Positions 42,368 to 51,165 are shown, numbered from the stretch's first letter. The stretch: DNA of 64,000 nt from Paenibacillus glycanilyticus NBRC 16618 (GCF_004000805.1 NZ_BILY01000003.1:62001-126000); one strand, 5' to 3'. Translations and numbers: made by a program. Notes: generated by a model from the letters alone, not told the origin.

Positions 42368-45300
42368 CTATCGTTCTACTTTTTCAACGTTGAAATATTG
42401 CGCTTCCGGATGGGCGAATACCATCGCGGATACGGATGCTTCCGGCTCCATCATGAAGCCTTCCGTCAATTCCACGCCGATATCTTCCGGCTTCATCAGC
42501 TCGAACAGCGGTCCTTGGTCTTCCAGGTTCGGACATGCCGGATAACCGAAGGATACGCGAATGCCTTGATAACGGGCGCCAAAGCGCTGCTTCATCGTCA
42601 TTGTCGCCGGATCCGGGTACCCCCAAATATCGCGCATCATATGATGGACGCGTTCCGCCATCGCCTCGGCTACCTCCAGGGCTACCGATTGCAAGGCATG
42701 CGAGCGAAGATAATCGCCTTTTTCCTTCCACTCGTTTGCCAGCTCGCGTACGCCTTGACCGGCTGTAACGACAAGGAAACCGACATAGTCCATTACGCCG
42801 CTATCCACCGGCTTCAGATAATCCGCCAGGCAAAGGAATGGCTCTACCTGCTGGCGCGGGAACGTAAACCGCTTGATCTCCTTCGTATGATCCTGAGGAT
42901 CATAGATGATGATATCATTGCCGGACGATTGCGCCGGGAAGAAACGGTACATGCCATGTGCCTTAATAATACCGTTTGTTGTGCCTTCCTGCAAAATCCC
43001 GTCAACGGTTTCTTTCAATTGCACGGCCTTCTCGTTGCCTTCCTGGAGAAGGTTATCCACGTTGCCCTTCAGCCCCAGGTGATGACCAAGCAGCATTTGC
43101 ATGTTCACGTAAGGAATGATATGCGGAATCGGAACGTCCCGCAAAATATGTCTGTCCGTATCCGGCGGGATATAGACCGGCGCATCCACGGAGATTTTCG
43201 AGCGTTCAACCCGGGTTAGCTGCGGCTGAGGTTTTTTCTCCTCTTCCACATCGCCGCCGGATTCCTTGTAAATCCGCAATTCCTCTTCCATTTTGCCTCG
43301 ATGCTCTTTATCCATCAGCTTGTTCGCAAGATCCAGACCGTCCATCGCATCCTTCGCATACAACGTCAAGCCGTCGTATTCGGGGCCGATTCTCGTCTTC
43401 GTGAATTTACGCGTTAGTGCAGCGCCGCCAACCATGATTGGAGCGGAAATACCCGCGTTACGCATATCCTGTGCGGTTACGACCATCTGTTGAGCGGATT
43501 TGACGAGCAGACCGGAAAGACCGATAATGTCGGCATTTTCCTTGCGCTGCGCTTCAATCAGCTGTTCAGGCGGTACTTTGATGCCCAGGTTGATAATTTT
43601 GTAACCGTTGTTAGACAAAATAATTTCGACAAGGTTTTTGCCGATGTCATGCACATCGCCTTTAACCGTAGCCAGAATGATCTTGCCCTTCACGGAGGTT
43701 TCATTCTTTTCCATGAACTGTTCCAGATGGGCTACCGATGCCTTCATAACCTCGGCGCTTTGCAGCACCTCCGCTACGATGAGCTCGTTATTATTGAACA
43801 GGCGCCCTACTTCTTCCATCCCGCGCATCAACGGTCCGTTGATTACTTCGAGCGCCGTATATTTCTTGAGCGCTTCGTCAAGGTCGGGAATAAGTCCTTC
43901 CTTCGTGCCTTCCACGATGTAAGAAGCAAGACGCTCCTCCAGAGAAAGATTCGATACCTTCTCCTTCTTCACGACTTTCTTCTCGCGGAATGCCGCAACG
44001 AACGCAGCAAGCGTATCGTCATTCGTGTTATAGATCAGATCTTCCGCCAGCTTGCGCTCTTCCTCCGGAATGGAAGCATACCGCTCCAGTTTTTCCGTAT
44101 TTACGATCGCATAGTCAAGACCGGCCTTCGTACAGTGGTACAGGTAGACGGAGTTCAGTACCTCGCGGCCCGCGTCAGGCAGACCAAACGAGATGTTGCT
44201 CAGACCCAGAATCGTCTTTGCTTTCGGGAACTTCTCCTTAATCATCCGGATGCCTTCGATCGTCTCAACAGCGGATCCGATATATTGCGGGTCGCCGGAG
44301 CCAACCGGGAACATGTTCGGGTCGAAAATGATATCTTCCGGATTCATGCCGTATTTATTTACAAGGAGATTATAAGAACGTTCGGCCACTTCCATCTTCG
44401 CTTCGCGGGAAACCGCCTGTCCGCGTTCATCGATCAGGATCATGACAACCGCGGCACCGTATTGGTGAATGAGCGGCAGGATCTTCTCGAACTTCGATTC
44501 GCCGTCTTCCAGGTTAATCGAGTTGATGATGGCTTTGCCTTGCGAATACTTCAGACCAAGCTCGATGATATGGTCATACGTCGAATCGAGCATTAACGGC
44601 ACTTTAATCTTCTTTACGACCTGCGGCAGGAACTCATGTACCGCATAAGCTTCGTCAATGTCCGTATCCTGCAGGTTGATATCGATAATATGAGCTCCGC
44701 CTTTAACCTGGGAACGCGCGATTTCCGAGGCCTCGTCGAACTTGCCTTCTTTAATCAAACGTTTGAACTTCCGGGATCCGGAAATATTAGTCCGTTCGCC
44801 GATCATAATCGGACGGTTGTCGTCTTCGATAAACACCGTATCGATACCGGACACAGCAGCAGGATGAGTACCGTACTGCGTACGCGGCGCGTAATTCGCC
44901 ATCGTATCATGCAAAGCTTTAATGTGCGCCGGAGTTGTGCCGCAGCAGCCGCCCGCAATGTTAAGCCAGCCCTGCTCGGCAAATGCCGACATTTTTCGCG
45001 CTAGAGATTCGGGTGATTCATGGTAATGACCGTTCTCATCAGGCAGGCCCGCGTTAGGATAACAGCTGACAGCCGAATCGGCAATTTCGCTCAGCGAGCG
45101 GATATGGTCGCGCATGAATTCCGGTCCCGTTGCGCAGTTCAGTCCGATCGAAATCGGTTTCAGGTGTTCCAGGGAAATGTAGAAGGATTCAATGGATTGA
45201 CCGGCAAGTGTCGTGCCCATCGGCTCAATCGTACCCGAAATCATTATCGGAAGCTCGCGGTTCATAGCCGCAAATGCCTTGCGGATCCCGATGCTTCCTG

Positions 45301-45814
45301 CTTTAACGTTCAAGGTATCCTGAGATGTCTCCAGAAGGATAGCGTCTACGTCGCCTTCGATTAAGGCAACCGTTTGTTCATAATAGCTGTCTACAAGTTC
45401 GTCAAAGGTAACTCCGCCTGTTACGGACAAAGTTTTTGTAGTTGGCCCCAAAGCGCCGGCTACATACCGAGGGCGGTCAGGTGTCGAAAATTTATCCGCC
45501 GCGTCTCTTGCCAGCTTGGCGGCAGCAAGGTTAATTTCGCGGGCTTTTTCCGGAATGTCATATTCCGCCAATACGACGCTAGTCGCGCCAAACGTATTGG
45601 TTTCCAAAATATCGGCGCCGGCTTCCAGGTACTTCTCATGGATCATCGAAATAACATCCGGACGCGTTAATACGAGCATTTCATTACAGCCGTCAAGCTC
45701 TTCTCCGCCAAAATCATCAGCAGTCAAATCCGCCTGCTGAATCATTGTTCCCATCGCTCCGTCCAGGATGAGTATCCGCTGCTGCATCAATTCTTGTATG
45801 GTCGGTTTCAACAA
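42368..45814 (-). CDS. metH: Cobalamin-dependent methionine synthase
   Basis: 1148 residues, full length for MetH. Modules in order: homocysteine-binding domain with the zinc-ligating GGCCGTTPAH near residue 293, pterin-binding domain (IMIGERTNISGSRKFKRLI onward), cap and B12 domain with the axial-histidine motif DVHDIGKNLV, and the reactivation domain (about 900-1148) with RYQGIRVSFGYPACPNLED. It methylates homocysteine from methyltetrahydrofolate. The 90-base gap to mtnD holds no visible SAM or cobalamin riboswitch. It is divergent from the salvage gene mtnD. Confidence 0.95.
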   Translation of the reverse strand: MLKPTIQELMQQRILILDGAMGTMIQQADLTADDFGGEELDGCNEMLVLTRPDVISMIHEKYLEAGADILETNTFGATSVVLAEYDIPEKAREINLAAAKLARDAADKFSTPDRPRYVAGALGPTTKTLSVTGGVTFDELVDSYYEQTVALIEGDVDAILLETSQDTLNVKAGSIGIRKAFAAMNRELPIMISGTIEPMGTTLAGQSIESFYISLEHLKPISIGLNCATGPEFMRDHIRSLSEIADSAVSCYPNAGLPDENGHYHESPESLARKMSAFAEQGWLNIAGGCCGTTPAHIKALHDTMANYAPRTQYGTHPAAVSGIDTVFIEDDNRPIMIGERTNISGSRKFKRLIKEGKFDEASEIARSQVKGGAHIIDINLQDTDIDEAYAVHEFLPQVVKKIKVPLMLDSTYDHIIELGLKYSQGKAIINSINLEDGESKFEKILPLIHQYGAAVVMILIDERGQAVSREAKMEVAERSYNLLVNKYGMNPEDIIFDPNMFPVGSGDPQYIGSAVETIEGIRMIKEKFPKAKTILGLSNISFGLPDAGREVLNSVYLYHCTKAGLDYAIVNTEKLERYASIPEEERKLAEDLIYNTNDDTLAAFVAAFREKKVVKKEKVSNLSLEERLASYIVEGTKEGLIPDLDEALKKYTALEVINGPLMRGMEEVGRLFNNNELIVAEVLQSAEVMKASVAHLEQFMEKNETSVKGKIILATVKGDVHDIGKNLVEIILSNNGYKIINLGIKVPPEQLIEAQRKENADIIGLSGLLVKSAQQMVVTAQDMRNAGISAPIMVGGAALTRKFTKTRIGPEYDGLTLYAKDAMDGLDLANKLMDKEHRGKMEEELRIYKESGGDVEEEKKPQPQLTRVERSKISVDAPVYIPPDTDRHILRDVPIPHIIPYVNMQMLLGHHLGLKGNVDNLLQEGNEKAVQLKETVDGILQEGTTNGIIKAHGMYRFFPAQSSGNDIIIYDPQDHTKEIKRFTFPRQQVEPFLCLADYLKPVDSGVMDYVGFLVVTAGQGVRELANEWKEKGDYLRSHALQSVALEVAEAMAERVHHMMRDIWGYPDPATMTMKQRFGARYQGIRVSFGYPACPNLEDQGPLFELMKPEDIGVELTEGFMMEPEASVSAMVFAHPEAQYFNVEKVER

Positions 45815-45889
45815 ATTTCGTACACCCTTCCTCCGAAAATCATTAACAAATAGTGTAACAGAATAGCCGCACTCTGAAAAGGCAGTCCA

Positions 45890-45918
45890 TCGACATTTGA
45901 CTACATTTGCTATATAAT
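45890..45918 (+). promoter_or_regulatory. Promoter of mtnD
   Basis: TCGACA (45890-45895) and TATAAT (45913-45918) are spaced by 17 bases, about 43 bases before the mtnD start codon. Confidence 0.65.
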
Positions 45919-45960
45919 TGGACTTATCAGTTAATTTCTATAGGGAAAGAGGGATTGAGA

Positions 45961-46500
45961 ATGGCTGAAATCCGCATTCGCAATACTAATGAACGTATTT
46001 CTGGTGAACAGAACGTTCGTGAATTTTTAGACAAACAAGAAGTTCTTTACGAACATTGGGATGCAACTAAACTCCCTGCACACCTCAAAGAGAGATTTGT
46101 TCTCTCCGATGAAGAGAAAGCAGAAGTTCTGTCCACTTTCAATGCTGAAATTACGGATCTTGCCGCTCGCCGCGGTTACAAAACTTGGGACATCATTACT
46201 TTATCCGATGCAACTCCAAACCTTGATGAACTGCTGAAGAAATTCGAATCCGTTCATACACATACAGAAGATGAAGTTCGCGCGATTACAGCCGGCAAAG
46301 GCATCTTCGTTATCAAAGGCACCGAAGAAGTCGGTTACTTCGACGTTGAACTCGAAGCCGGCGACGTGATCTCCGTTCCGGAAAGAATCCCTCATTTCTT
46401 CACGTTGATGGATAACCGCCAAATCGTGGCCGTACGCCTGTTCATTGAAACAGAAGGCTGGATTGCGCATCCATTCGAAGATCCTGCTTTCGTTAAGTGA
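45961..46500 (+). CDS. mtnD: Acireductone dioxygenase
   Basis: 179 residues from the ATG at 45961, preceded by GGGAAAGAGGGATTGAGA. Cupin metal ligands are His99, His101, Glu105 (VHTHTEDE) and His145 (IPHFFT). With iron it oxidises the acireductone of the methionine salvage pathway to the keto-acid precursor of methionine. No other salvage genes adjoin, but metH is divergent, so both methionine-forming routes meet here. Confidence 0.94.
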   Translation: MAEIRIRNTNERISGEQNVREFLDKQEVLYEHWDATKLPAHLKERFVLSDEEKAEVLSTFNAEITDLAARRGYKTWDIITLSDATPNLDELLKKFESVHTHTEDEVRAITAGKGIFVIKGTEEVGYFDVELEAGDVISVPERIPHFFTLMDNRQIVAVRLFIETEGWIAHPFEDPAFVK

Positions 46501-46517
46501 GACCTGTTCATAAAATT

Positions 46518-46559
46518 AAGCCCCTCGTTCCATCTTCCGATGGCGAGGGGCTTTGTTTT
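46518..46559 (+). terminator. Terminator of mtnD
   Basis: AAGCCCCTCG (46518-46527) with CGAGGGGCTT (46544-46553), followed by TGTTTTG; the loop contains an inner CCAT/ATGG pair. Confidence 0.85.
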
Positions 46560-46564
46560 GTCCA

Positions 46565-47362
46565 TTATTGCTCGAGAAGCAGCAGCAGTTCTTCCAAATG
46601 AGCAATCTCATGCGAAGGAATGATTTCGTCATTGCGCACCGCACCGTGACGGTTCACCCATACGGATGTCATGCCAACCGTATTCGCACCGAGAATATCG
46701 GTAGTCAGCTTGTCGCCAACCATAATGCCATGATCCGGCTCGATTCCGAGCCGTTCCATCGCATGACGGAAGATGGAAGCGGCGGGCTTGCCCTCACCGT
46801 ACTCGCCCGAGATAATGATGTGATCGAAGTAAGGAGTCAGCTCAGGAACGCCAGCAAGCTTCTCGCGCTGCAGATCCGGAGAACCGTTTGTCAGCAGGAG
46901 CAGCTTATACTTTCCTTTAAGCGCATCCAGCACGCGGAACGTTTCGTCATAGACAAAAGGACGTTTGCGGCGTTCCGCTGGGAACTGCTCTGCCAGCTTA
47001 GCGCCAAGCTCTTCGTTATCAACGCCAAGCGCGCGCAAGCCGCGAGTCCAAGCTTCCTTGCGGTAGCCCGGCGCAAGCTGCTCCAGCTTGCGGAACTCTT
47101 CCTGCTCGCCTTCGCGGAAATTCGCCCAGAGTCCTTCAAACGGGTTAATACCGATCATCTTCGTGAACGGGAACGTCTCATAGGATTCATAAAGAGCGCG
47201 CGCTTCTTTGCGTACGGCTTCTTCAAGCTGCTCCGGATCAACGCCGGCAGCTTCCGCACCGGCTTGGCATGTTGCTTCAAATGCTTCTTTTACGCTGCGG
47301 TCATCCCACAACAACGTATCGTCAAGATCAAATAGTACCGCTTGCTTCCCCATAATTCGCAT
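46565..47362 (-). CDS. HAD hydrolase, YjjG/YsaA-like
   Basis: 265 residues. Motif I AVLFDLDDTLLW, motif II LLLLTNGSPDLQREKL, motif III/IV YGEGKPAASIFRHAM and GIMVGDKLTTDILGANTVGMTSVWV. The arrangement of the helical cap (residues 20-110) fits C1-type HADs of the YjjG nucleotidase group. It probably clears nucleotide or sugar phosphates. Start at 47362 follows GTAGGAGAGTT; an alternative ATG three codons in has poorer spacing. Confidence 0.85.
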   Translation of the reverse strand: MRIMGKQAVLFDLDDTLLWDDRSVKEAFEATCQAGAEAAGVDPEQLEEAVRKEARALYESYETFPFTKMIGINPFEGLWANFREGEQEEFRKLEQLAPGYRKEAWTRGLRALGVDNEELGAKLAEQFPAERRKRPFVYDETFRVLDALKGKYKLLLLTNGSPDLQREKLAGVPELTPYFDHIIISGEYGEGKPAASIFRHAMERLGIEPDHGIMVGDKLTTDILGANTVGMTSVWVNRHGAVRNDEIIPSHEIAHLEELLLLLEQ

Positions 47363-47380
47363 AACTCTCCTACTCTTTTT

Positions 47381-47890
47381 CTATTTTTGTTCGAAAGGCA
47401 AATTGTGTGTTTTGGCGAAATCCTGCAGTCTGCTGCCGATCTCATCCGTTGGGTAACGGTTAAGCAGCCGCGAGAATACCCAGTTTGCGCCCTTTTGCTG
47501 CATGATCACGACCGCACCGTTTTGAACGCTGATCCCTTTAATGTTGGATACGTGCAGCTGCTTGTCCCCCGTCATTTTACGGGTCTGGATATAATCCTTG
47601 CCGATTGAAATGTAAGGACGGCGCAAGAAGAAAATAAGCGCTAGGAAAATGTAGCAGCCGATCGTTACCCAGAACATAGACGTAGGCTCAAAGGAAGGAT
47701 CCGTCGTAACGAATACCGTATACATGCTGATCAACAAAATGAGCACAATCGGGAATATGTAGTTGCGGCCGGTAAACCGGTCTACCTTGGGTTTTGATGA
47801 AGTGCCAATCTGCGATGCTCCGTGCTTTTTACGCGCTTTGTTGATTTGGTTCGTATTTTTGCGCACTTTGCGCTCCCACGTGCGTGACAA
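47381..47890 (-). CDS. Two-helix membrane protein with basic N-terminus, unknown
   Basis: About 169 residues from a TTG at 47890, which lies seven bases after GGGAGG; upstream ATG codons in the frame precede or overlap that ribosome binding site. The start is strongly basic (SRTWERKVRKNTNQINKARKKHG), followed by two transmembrane segments (YIFPIVLILLISMYTVF and FWVTIGCYIFLALIFFL) and a PH-like soluble end (ISIGKDYIQTRKMTGDKQLHVSNIKGISV). I recognise no named family. Confidence 0.65.
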   Translation of the reverse strand: MSRTWERKVRKNTNQINKARKKHGASQIGTSSKPKVDRFTGRNYIFPIVLILLISMYTVFVTTDPSFEPTSMFWVTIGCYIFLALIFFLRRPYISIGKDYIQTRKMTGDKQLHVSNIKGISVQNGAVVIMQQKGANWVFSRLLNRYPTDEIGSRLQDFAKTHNLPFEQK

Positions 47891-47968
47891 GCTTATTCCT
47901 CCCATTGTATATTGCAGACGCCGTTCATGGAACGGCGCCAACGCTAGTTATATAGTTGTATGACTTAA

Positions 47969-48166
47969 TTAATGAGCAACATCGTTAGGATCGCCGTCTA
48001 CAATCTCGATCGAATCCAACTGCTGGCGGAAATTCCTTTTGAAATTCTCCAAATATTTCTGGCGCAATACGGCACGTTCCGCAATTTCCTCTTCGGTCAA
48101 ACCTACCGTTTTATTTTTACGGGATAATTCGTTAATACGCGCGATGACTTCTTCCACTGCCTTCAC
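47969..48166 (-). CDS. ynzC: DUF896/YnzC-family small protein
   Basis: 65 residues, helical: VIARINELSRKNKTVGLTEEEIAERAVLRQKYLENFKRNFRQQL is the family hallmark. In Bacillus, ynzC lies with yneA near lexA and is part of the SOS region. Here the order yneA, ynzC is kept on one strand. Confidence 0.9.
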   Translation of the reverse strand: MKAVEEVIARINELSRKNKTVGLTEEEIAERAVLRQKYLENFKRNFRQQLDSIEIVDGDPNDVAH

Positions 48167-48247
48167 CTCATTTGCTTATTACTCATCCTTCTTACCTATT
48201 TTGACTTTTAACGCGAGCAATTGTCAAGGCAATGATAGAAGAATAAC

Positions 48248-48295
48248 AAAAGGACAGGCAATTTCGAACATCCTGTGTCCGAATAGCCTGTCCTT
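48248..48295 (-). terminator. Hairpin after yneA
   Basis: AAGGACAGGC (48250-48259) pairs with GCCTGTCCTT (48286-48295); on the minus strand the stem is followed by TTGTTATTC. It lies between yneA and ynzC. Confidence 0.65.
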
Positions 48296-48308
48296 CCGAT
48301 TATATGGC

Positions 48309-48671
48309 CTATTGAGGAATAATTAATACCTGTCCTGGCCGAAGCTCAACCGAGCTTAACTGGTTGCGTTCCTTAATCTTGTATATGTATTGTCTTATGT
48401 CCTTGGAGCCCTCCGAAAAACGATCTGCAATCCCCCACAGCGTATCCCCCGTCGTTACGATAACCGTTTGCTCATTCGCTGCAGCCTCTTGAATATGATC
48501 GGACGATGCATTCGTACGCATCATAAGGAAGCTTGTAAAAAGAAGAACGAACACTGCAGCACACACAATAAGTTTAAAAGCATGACGTTGAACGTGATGA
48601 CCCCGCGATTTGAACGATTTAACGGTTTTTTCCTTATGGATACTTTTATAAAAAGACGGATTCATGATCAT
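48309..48671 (-). CDS. yneA: YneA-like cell division suppressor with LysM domain
   Basis: 120 residues: basic N-terminus, one transmembrane segment (AFKLIVCAAVFVLLFTSFLMM) and an outside LysM domain (VIVTTGDTLWGIADRFSEGSKDIRQYIYKIKERNQLSSVELRPGQVLIIP). In Bacillus YneA delays septation during the SOS response. Divergent from lexA and sharing its LexA-box-filled promoter region, so damage-inducible. Two ATGs (48671, 48665) compete; the first is used. Confidence 0.88.
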   Translation of the reverse strand: MIMNPSFYKSIHKEKTVKSFKSRGHHVQRHAFKLIVCAAVFVLLFTSFLMMRTNASSDHIQEAAANEQTVIVTTGDTLWGIADRFSEGSKDIRQYIYKIKERNQLSSVELRPGQVLIIPQ

Positions 48672-48684
48672 TATTATCGCTCCC

Positions 48685-48809
48685 CGAACGTTTGTTCTGT
48701 TTTCTTATGTTCTTAGAATAACACGAACAAATGTTTGCAGTCAATAAAAAATGCGAACTTTTGTTTTTAAGAACTTATGTTTGTACGAACTCCGGTTCTA
48801 TGCTATAAT
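48685..48809. promoter_or_regulatory. lexA/yneA divergent promoter region with five LexA boxes
   Basis: LexA boxes: CGAACGTTTGTTCT (48685-48698), CGAACAAATGTTTG (48724-48737), CGAACTTTTGTTTT (48754-48767), AGAACTTATGTTTG (48770-48783) and CGAACTCCGGTTCT (48786-48799). The lexA promoter is TTGTAC (48781-48786) and TATAAT (48804-48809), spacing 17, with the last box in the spacer. The yneA promoter on the minus strand is TTGACT (48739-48744) and TTATTC (48716-48721), spacing 17, with the second box in the spacer. Confidence 0.9.
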
Positions 48810-48840
48810 TTTCTACAAATATTATATTGGAGTGATTCAC

Positions 48841-49461
48841 GTGTCTAAGATTTCGAACCGCCAACAGTCGATTCTTGAATTTATTAAGAATGAGGTTCGG
48901 GACAAAGGATACCCGCCTTCTGTTCGCGAAATCGGCGAAGCGGTTGGCCTGGCGTCAAGCTCCACCGTTCACGGCCATCTGGATCGGCTAGAGAAGAAAG
49001 GCCTGATCAGACGAGATCCAACGAAACCTCGGGCGATCGAAATTTTGGATCAAGACGGTGTTGACGGCATTATCCTCCCCGCTGTGGCTCAAGTGCCAAT
49101 CGTCGGCAAAGTAACGGCAGGCGTGCCGATTACGGCGACTGAGAATATTGAAGAGTACTTCCCGTTATCCGCACACTTCGTTGGCGACGACGAGGTATTT
49201 ATTCTGAATGTCATTGGCGACAGCATGATTGAAGCCGGCATACATAACGGTGACTATGTTATCGTCCGCCAGCAGCAGACCGCCAACAACGGCGATATCG
49301 TAGTAGCCATGACGGAAGATGACGAAGCGACGGTTAAGACCTTCTACAAAGAGAAGGATCATATCCGCCTTCAGCCGGAGAACTCCACCATGGAGCCAAT
49401 CCGTTTGAACAATGTCACCATTCTTGGTAAAGTAGTTGGCTTGTTCCGTGACTTTCACTAA
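48841..49461 (+). CDS. lexA: LexA repressor
   Basis: 206 residues from the GTG at 48841, preceded by TTGGAGTGATTCAC. The N-terminal winged helix-turn-helix includes [23 protein letters not shown]. The self-cleavage site is Ala93-Gly94 (KVTAGVP), and the catalytic pair is Ser128 (GDSM) and Lys166 (ATVKTF). It represses the SOS regulon and is cleaved with RecA filaments. A strong terminator follows. Confidence 0.96.
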   Translation: MSKISNRQQSILEFIKNEVRDKGYPPSVREIGEAVGLASSSTVHGHLDRLEKKGLIRRDPTKPRAIEILDQDGVDGIILPAVAQVPIVGKVTAGVPITATENIEEYFPLSAHFVGDDEVFILNVIGDSMIEAGIHNGDYVIVRQQQTANNGDIVVAMTEDDEATVKTFYKEKDHIRLQPENSTMEPIRLNNVTILGKVVGLFRDFH

Positions 49462-49475
49462 TCATCTGTACGCAT

Positions 49476-49537
49476 AAAAGAGGCTGTTCCCGCTAATCCG
49501 ATTTTGCATTCGGTTAGGGAGAACAGCCTCTTTTTTT
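49476..49537 (+). terminator. Terminator of lexA
   Basis: AAAGAGGCTGTTC paired with GAACAGCCTCTTT, the right arm at 49521-49533, followed by T. An inner CTAA/TTAG arm extends the stem. Confidence 0.9.
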
Positions 49538-49592
49538 ACCTGATTATGGTATTATCGCATTACTTCATCTTTAGGCGACGAGGTGGTTAAGC

Positions 49593-49787
49593 GTGAAGAA
49601 AAAATTAACGAGGTCTTTATTCGATAAATCCATTGCCGGAGTTTGCGGAGGAATCGCCGAATACTTCAACCTTTCCTCCTTGTTTGTAAGACTGCTGTTC
49701 CTCCTCTTTACCCCCTGCAATCTTGTTGTTTACATCATCCTTGCGAACGTTATTCCAGCCAGCCCACCGTCCTTGATTAGGAGATAG
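49593..49787 (+). CDS. PspC-domain small membrane protein
   Basis: 64 residues, GTG start at 49593 preceded by GAGGTGGTTAAGC. LTRSLFDKSIAGVCGGIAEYFNLSSLFVRLLFLLF is the PspC domain signature, followed by a transmembrane stretch. It is the last host gene before the glnA remnant; its function is likely membrane-stress related. Confidence 0.85.
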   Translation: MKKKLTRSLFDKSIAGVCGGIAEYFNLSSLFVRLLFLLFTPCNLVVYIILANVIPASPPSLIRR

Positions 49788-49799
49788 GTTCAAAATCAA

Positions 49800-49878
49800 A
49801 ATTTTTGTGGGCTTTATGGGGGCATTTTGTGGGCAATCCCCTCTATCCACGAAAAAGATTAAAAACGCCCCCAAAAGA
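49800..49878 (-). other. Low-complexity PxxP-like stretch next to the glnA terminator
   Basis: On the minus strand TTGCCCACAAAATGCCCCC and neighbours encode GLPTKCPHKAHKN, ending in a TAA. A second stretch at 50037-50115 is similar (APQNAPQMPPN). Tyrosine recombinases often end in such tails, so these may be relics of integrase 3' ends; too short to be sure. Confidence 0.25.
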
Positions 49879-49879
49879 A

Positions 49880-49912
49880 AAATCCCCTGACGCTTAGAGC
49901 GTCAAGGGATTT
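49880..49912 (-). terminator. Terminator of glnA
   Basis: AAATCCCCTGACGC (49880-49893) pairs with GCGTCAAGGGATTT (49899-49912) and is followed on the minus strand by TTTTCTTTT. It lies directly downstream of the glnA stop codon at 49918-49920. Confidence 0.85.
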
Positions 49913-49917
49913 CCATC

Positions 49918-49964
49918 TTAGTACAGCGTCAGATACTGATCGCGTTCCCATTGATGAACTTGTG
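49918..49964 (-). pseudogene. glnA: 3' end of glnA (last ~15 codons): prophage attachment site junction
   Basis: The minus strand reads KTQVHQWERDQYLTLY then stop, the well-known C-terminus of GlnA glutamine synthetase (Bacillus: TQVHPWEREQYMSQY), followed by the glnA terminator. Upstream of residue 1 of this stretch, resemblance to GlnA stops and phage-like sequence begins. A complete glnA would need about 1.3 kb more, which is absent. The natural reading is that a phage integrated in the 3' end of glnA and that its own copy of the att core restores the gene at the other end, beyond the window. Confidence 0.75.
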
Positions 49965-49984
49965 TTTTGTTTAAGTACAGTACG

Positions 49985-50232
49985 CGGGAACGTACAGTTC
50001 TGGGCGGTGAACCCCCTATATTATTAGAAGAGATTATTTCTTAACAGGTAATAAACCGCTGCGAAATGAAGAATTGGGGGGCATTTGGGGGGCGTTTTGG
50101 GGGGCATTTTCAAATAGAGGATTTTGACCATTTCATGTAGAAAAGCTCCATAAAGGGGCTATTCGATGGCGTAGCGTTCTAGAATCGATATTATTACATT
50201 ATTTATTAAACGAATAGTTAGAGGGGTACTTT
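49985..50232. other. Leftmost prophage sequence without a gene
   Basis: About 240 bases between the glnA remnant and the first accessory gene. It contains the repetitive GGGGGGCATTT / GGGGGGCGTTTT tract (50076-50110), which on the minus strand encodes APQNAPQMPPN and ends in LLPVKK-stop near 50037. No full ORF; two in-frame stops precede it, so any integrase gene here is broken. Confidence 0.4.
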
Positions 50233-51030
50233 ATGGAGAATATAAATAACGAAGTAGATACAATTCTTAAAAGCGGATATGCATTAATGACTGATCTTTT
50301 AACCCAAGCAAACAATCTAAGTGTTACTTTTTCCGAAGAATCTGAAGAAAATGGAAATGAGAGCATAACTTCAAGGGCATTAAAAACATCAATAGTTATG
50401 CTCACATTTAATTCAATAGAAGCATTTTGCAACTTTATGTCACAATTAGTTGTTCAGATAAGTATCTCTGATGAATCATTTAGTAATAAGCTTACGCAAA
50501 CGGAAATTGATTTTTTGTTAGAACAAGAAACCTATTTAGATACTCGAACTGGAAATTTGAAGATAAATAAGAATAAGTATTTTTCAATTACAGATAAATT
50601 GGCGATTGTCCCATTATTGTTTGCTAAAATACATGGGGATTCATTTCGACTCGATAAGGGGAATGAACAATGGAGAAGTTTCATTAAATACAAAGAAATA
50701 AGAGATAATTCTACCCATATAAAATTTGATATAGCAAAGATAGCTGAAAATTTAGTTATTACGAATGACTTAAATAAACAATCTCCAGCGTATTACATTC
50801 ATGTAAAGGAATTGTTCTTTGGTATTGTTTCTATTAGAGAATACATATTTACTTTCAACAGTATAATTATGCAATATTACACTTCGCAGAAATTGTTTCT
50901 AGGTGTTATAGATTTATTTTACTGGATGGTACTATTAAATCTAAAAAAAGCATGTGCTATTACAGATAATGAATTTAGTAAATTAAGAACACCGCCCGTC
51001 AATTCAAAGGACAAACCTATTATATCGTAA
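50233..51030 (+). CDS. All-alpha AT-rich accessory protein with HEPN-like R-x4-H motif
   Basis: 265 residues, mostly helical, soluble. The motif RDNSTH (Arg157-x4-His162, context KYKEIRDNSTHIKFD) matches the R-x4-6-H signature of HEPN RNases, which often serve as toxins or abortive-infection effectors; the flanking helices fit the HEPN fold in pattern only. The gene is AT-rich, on the strand opposite the late genes and next to the att site, as phage accessory (moron) genes are. GAGGGGTACTTT supplies the ribosome binding site. Confidence 0.6.
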   Translation: MENINNEVDTILKSGYALMTDLLTQANNLSVTFSEESEENGNESITSRALKTSIVMLTFNSIEAFCNFMSQLVVQISISDESFSNKLTQTEIDFLLEQETYLDTRTGNLKINKNKYFSITDKLAIVPLLFAKIHGDSFRLDKGNEQWRSFIKYKEIRDNSTHIKFDIAKIAENLVITNDLNKQSPAYYIHVKELFFGIVSIREYIFTFNSIIMQYYTSQKLFLGVIDLFYWMVLLNLKKACAITDNEFSKLRTPPVNSKDKPIIS

Positions 51031-51094
51031 TATCGTATTCATGCATCTGTCCTTCAATCCTAACTGTTTGTGAAAGTCTTGCTTGTATGCTTCC

Positions 51095-51125
51095 AAACCA
51101 GTGGTGAATCATTGACCACTGGTTT
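51095..51125 (+). terminator. Hairpin after the HEPN-like gene
   Basis: AAACCAGTGGT (51095-51105) and ACCACTGGTTT (51115-51125). A weak T-run follows on the plus strand, so termination is probable rather than certain. Confidence 0.5.
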
Positions 51126-51165
51126 GATAAAACACGTGGGCTTATCAAGGGCGGTCGAACGGTAT

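Noticed and set aside
43490..44596. Plus-strand frame inside metH
   Set aside because: Antisense to the B12- and pterin-binding parts of MetH, no start signal.
45815..45960. SAM or cobalamin riboswitch before metH
   Set aside because: Only about 90 bases separate metH and the mtnD promoter and no conserved box is visible.
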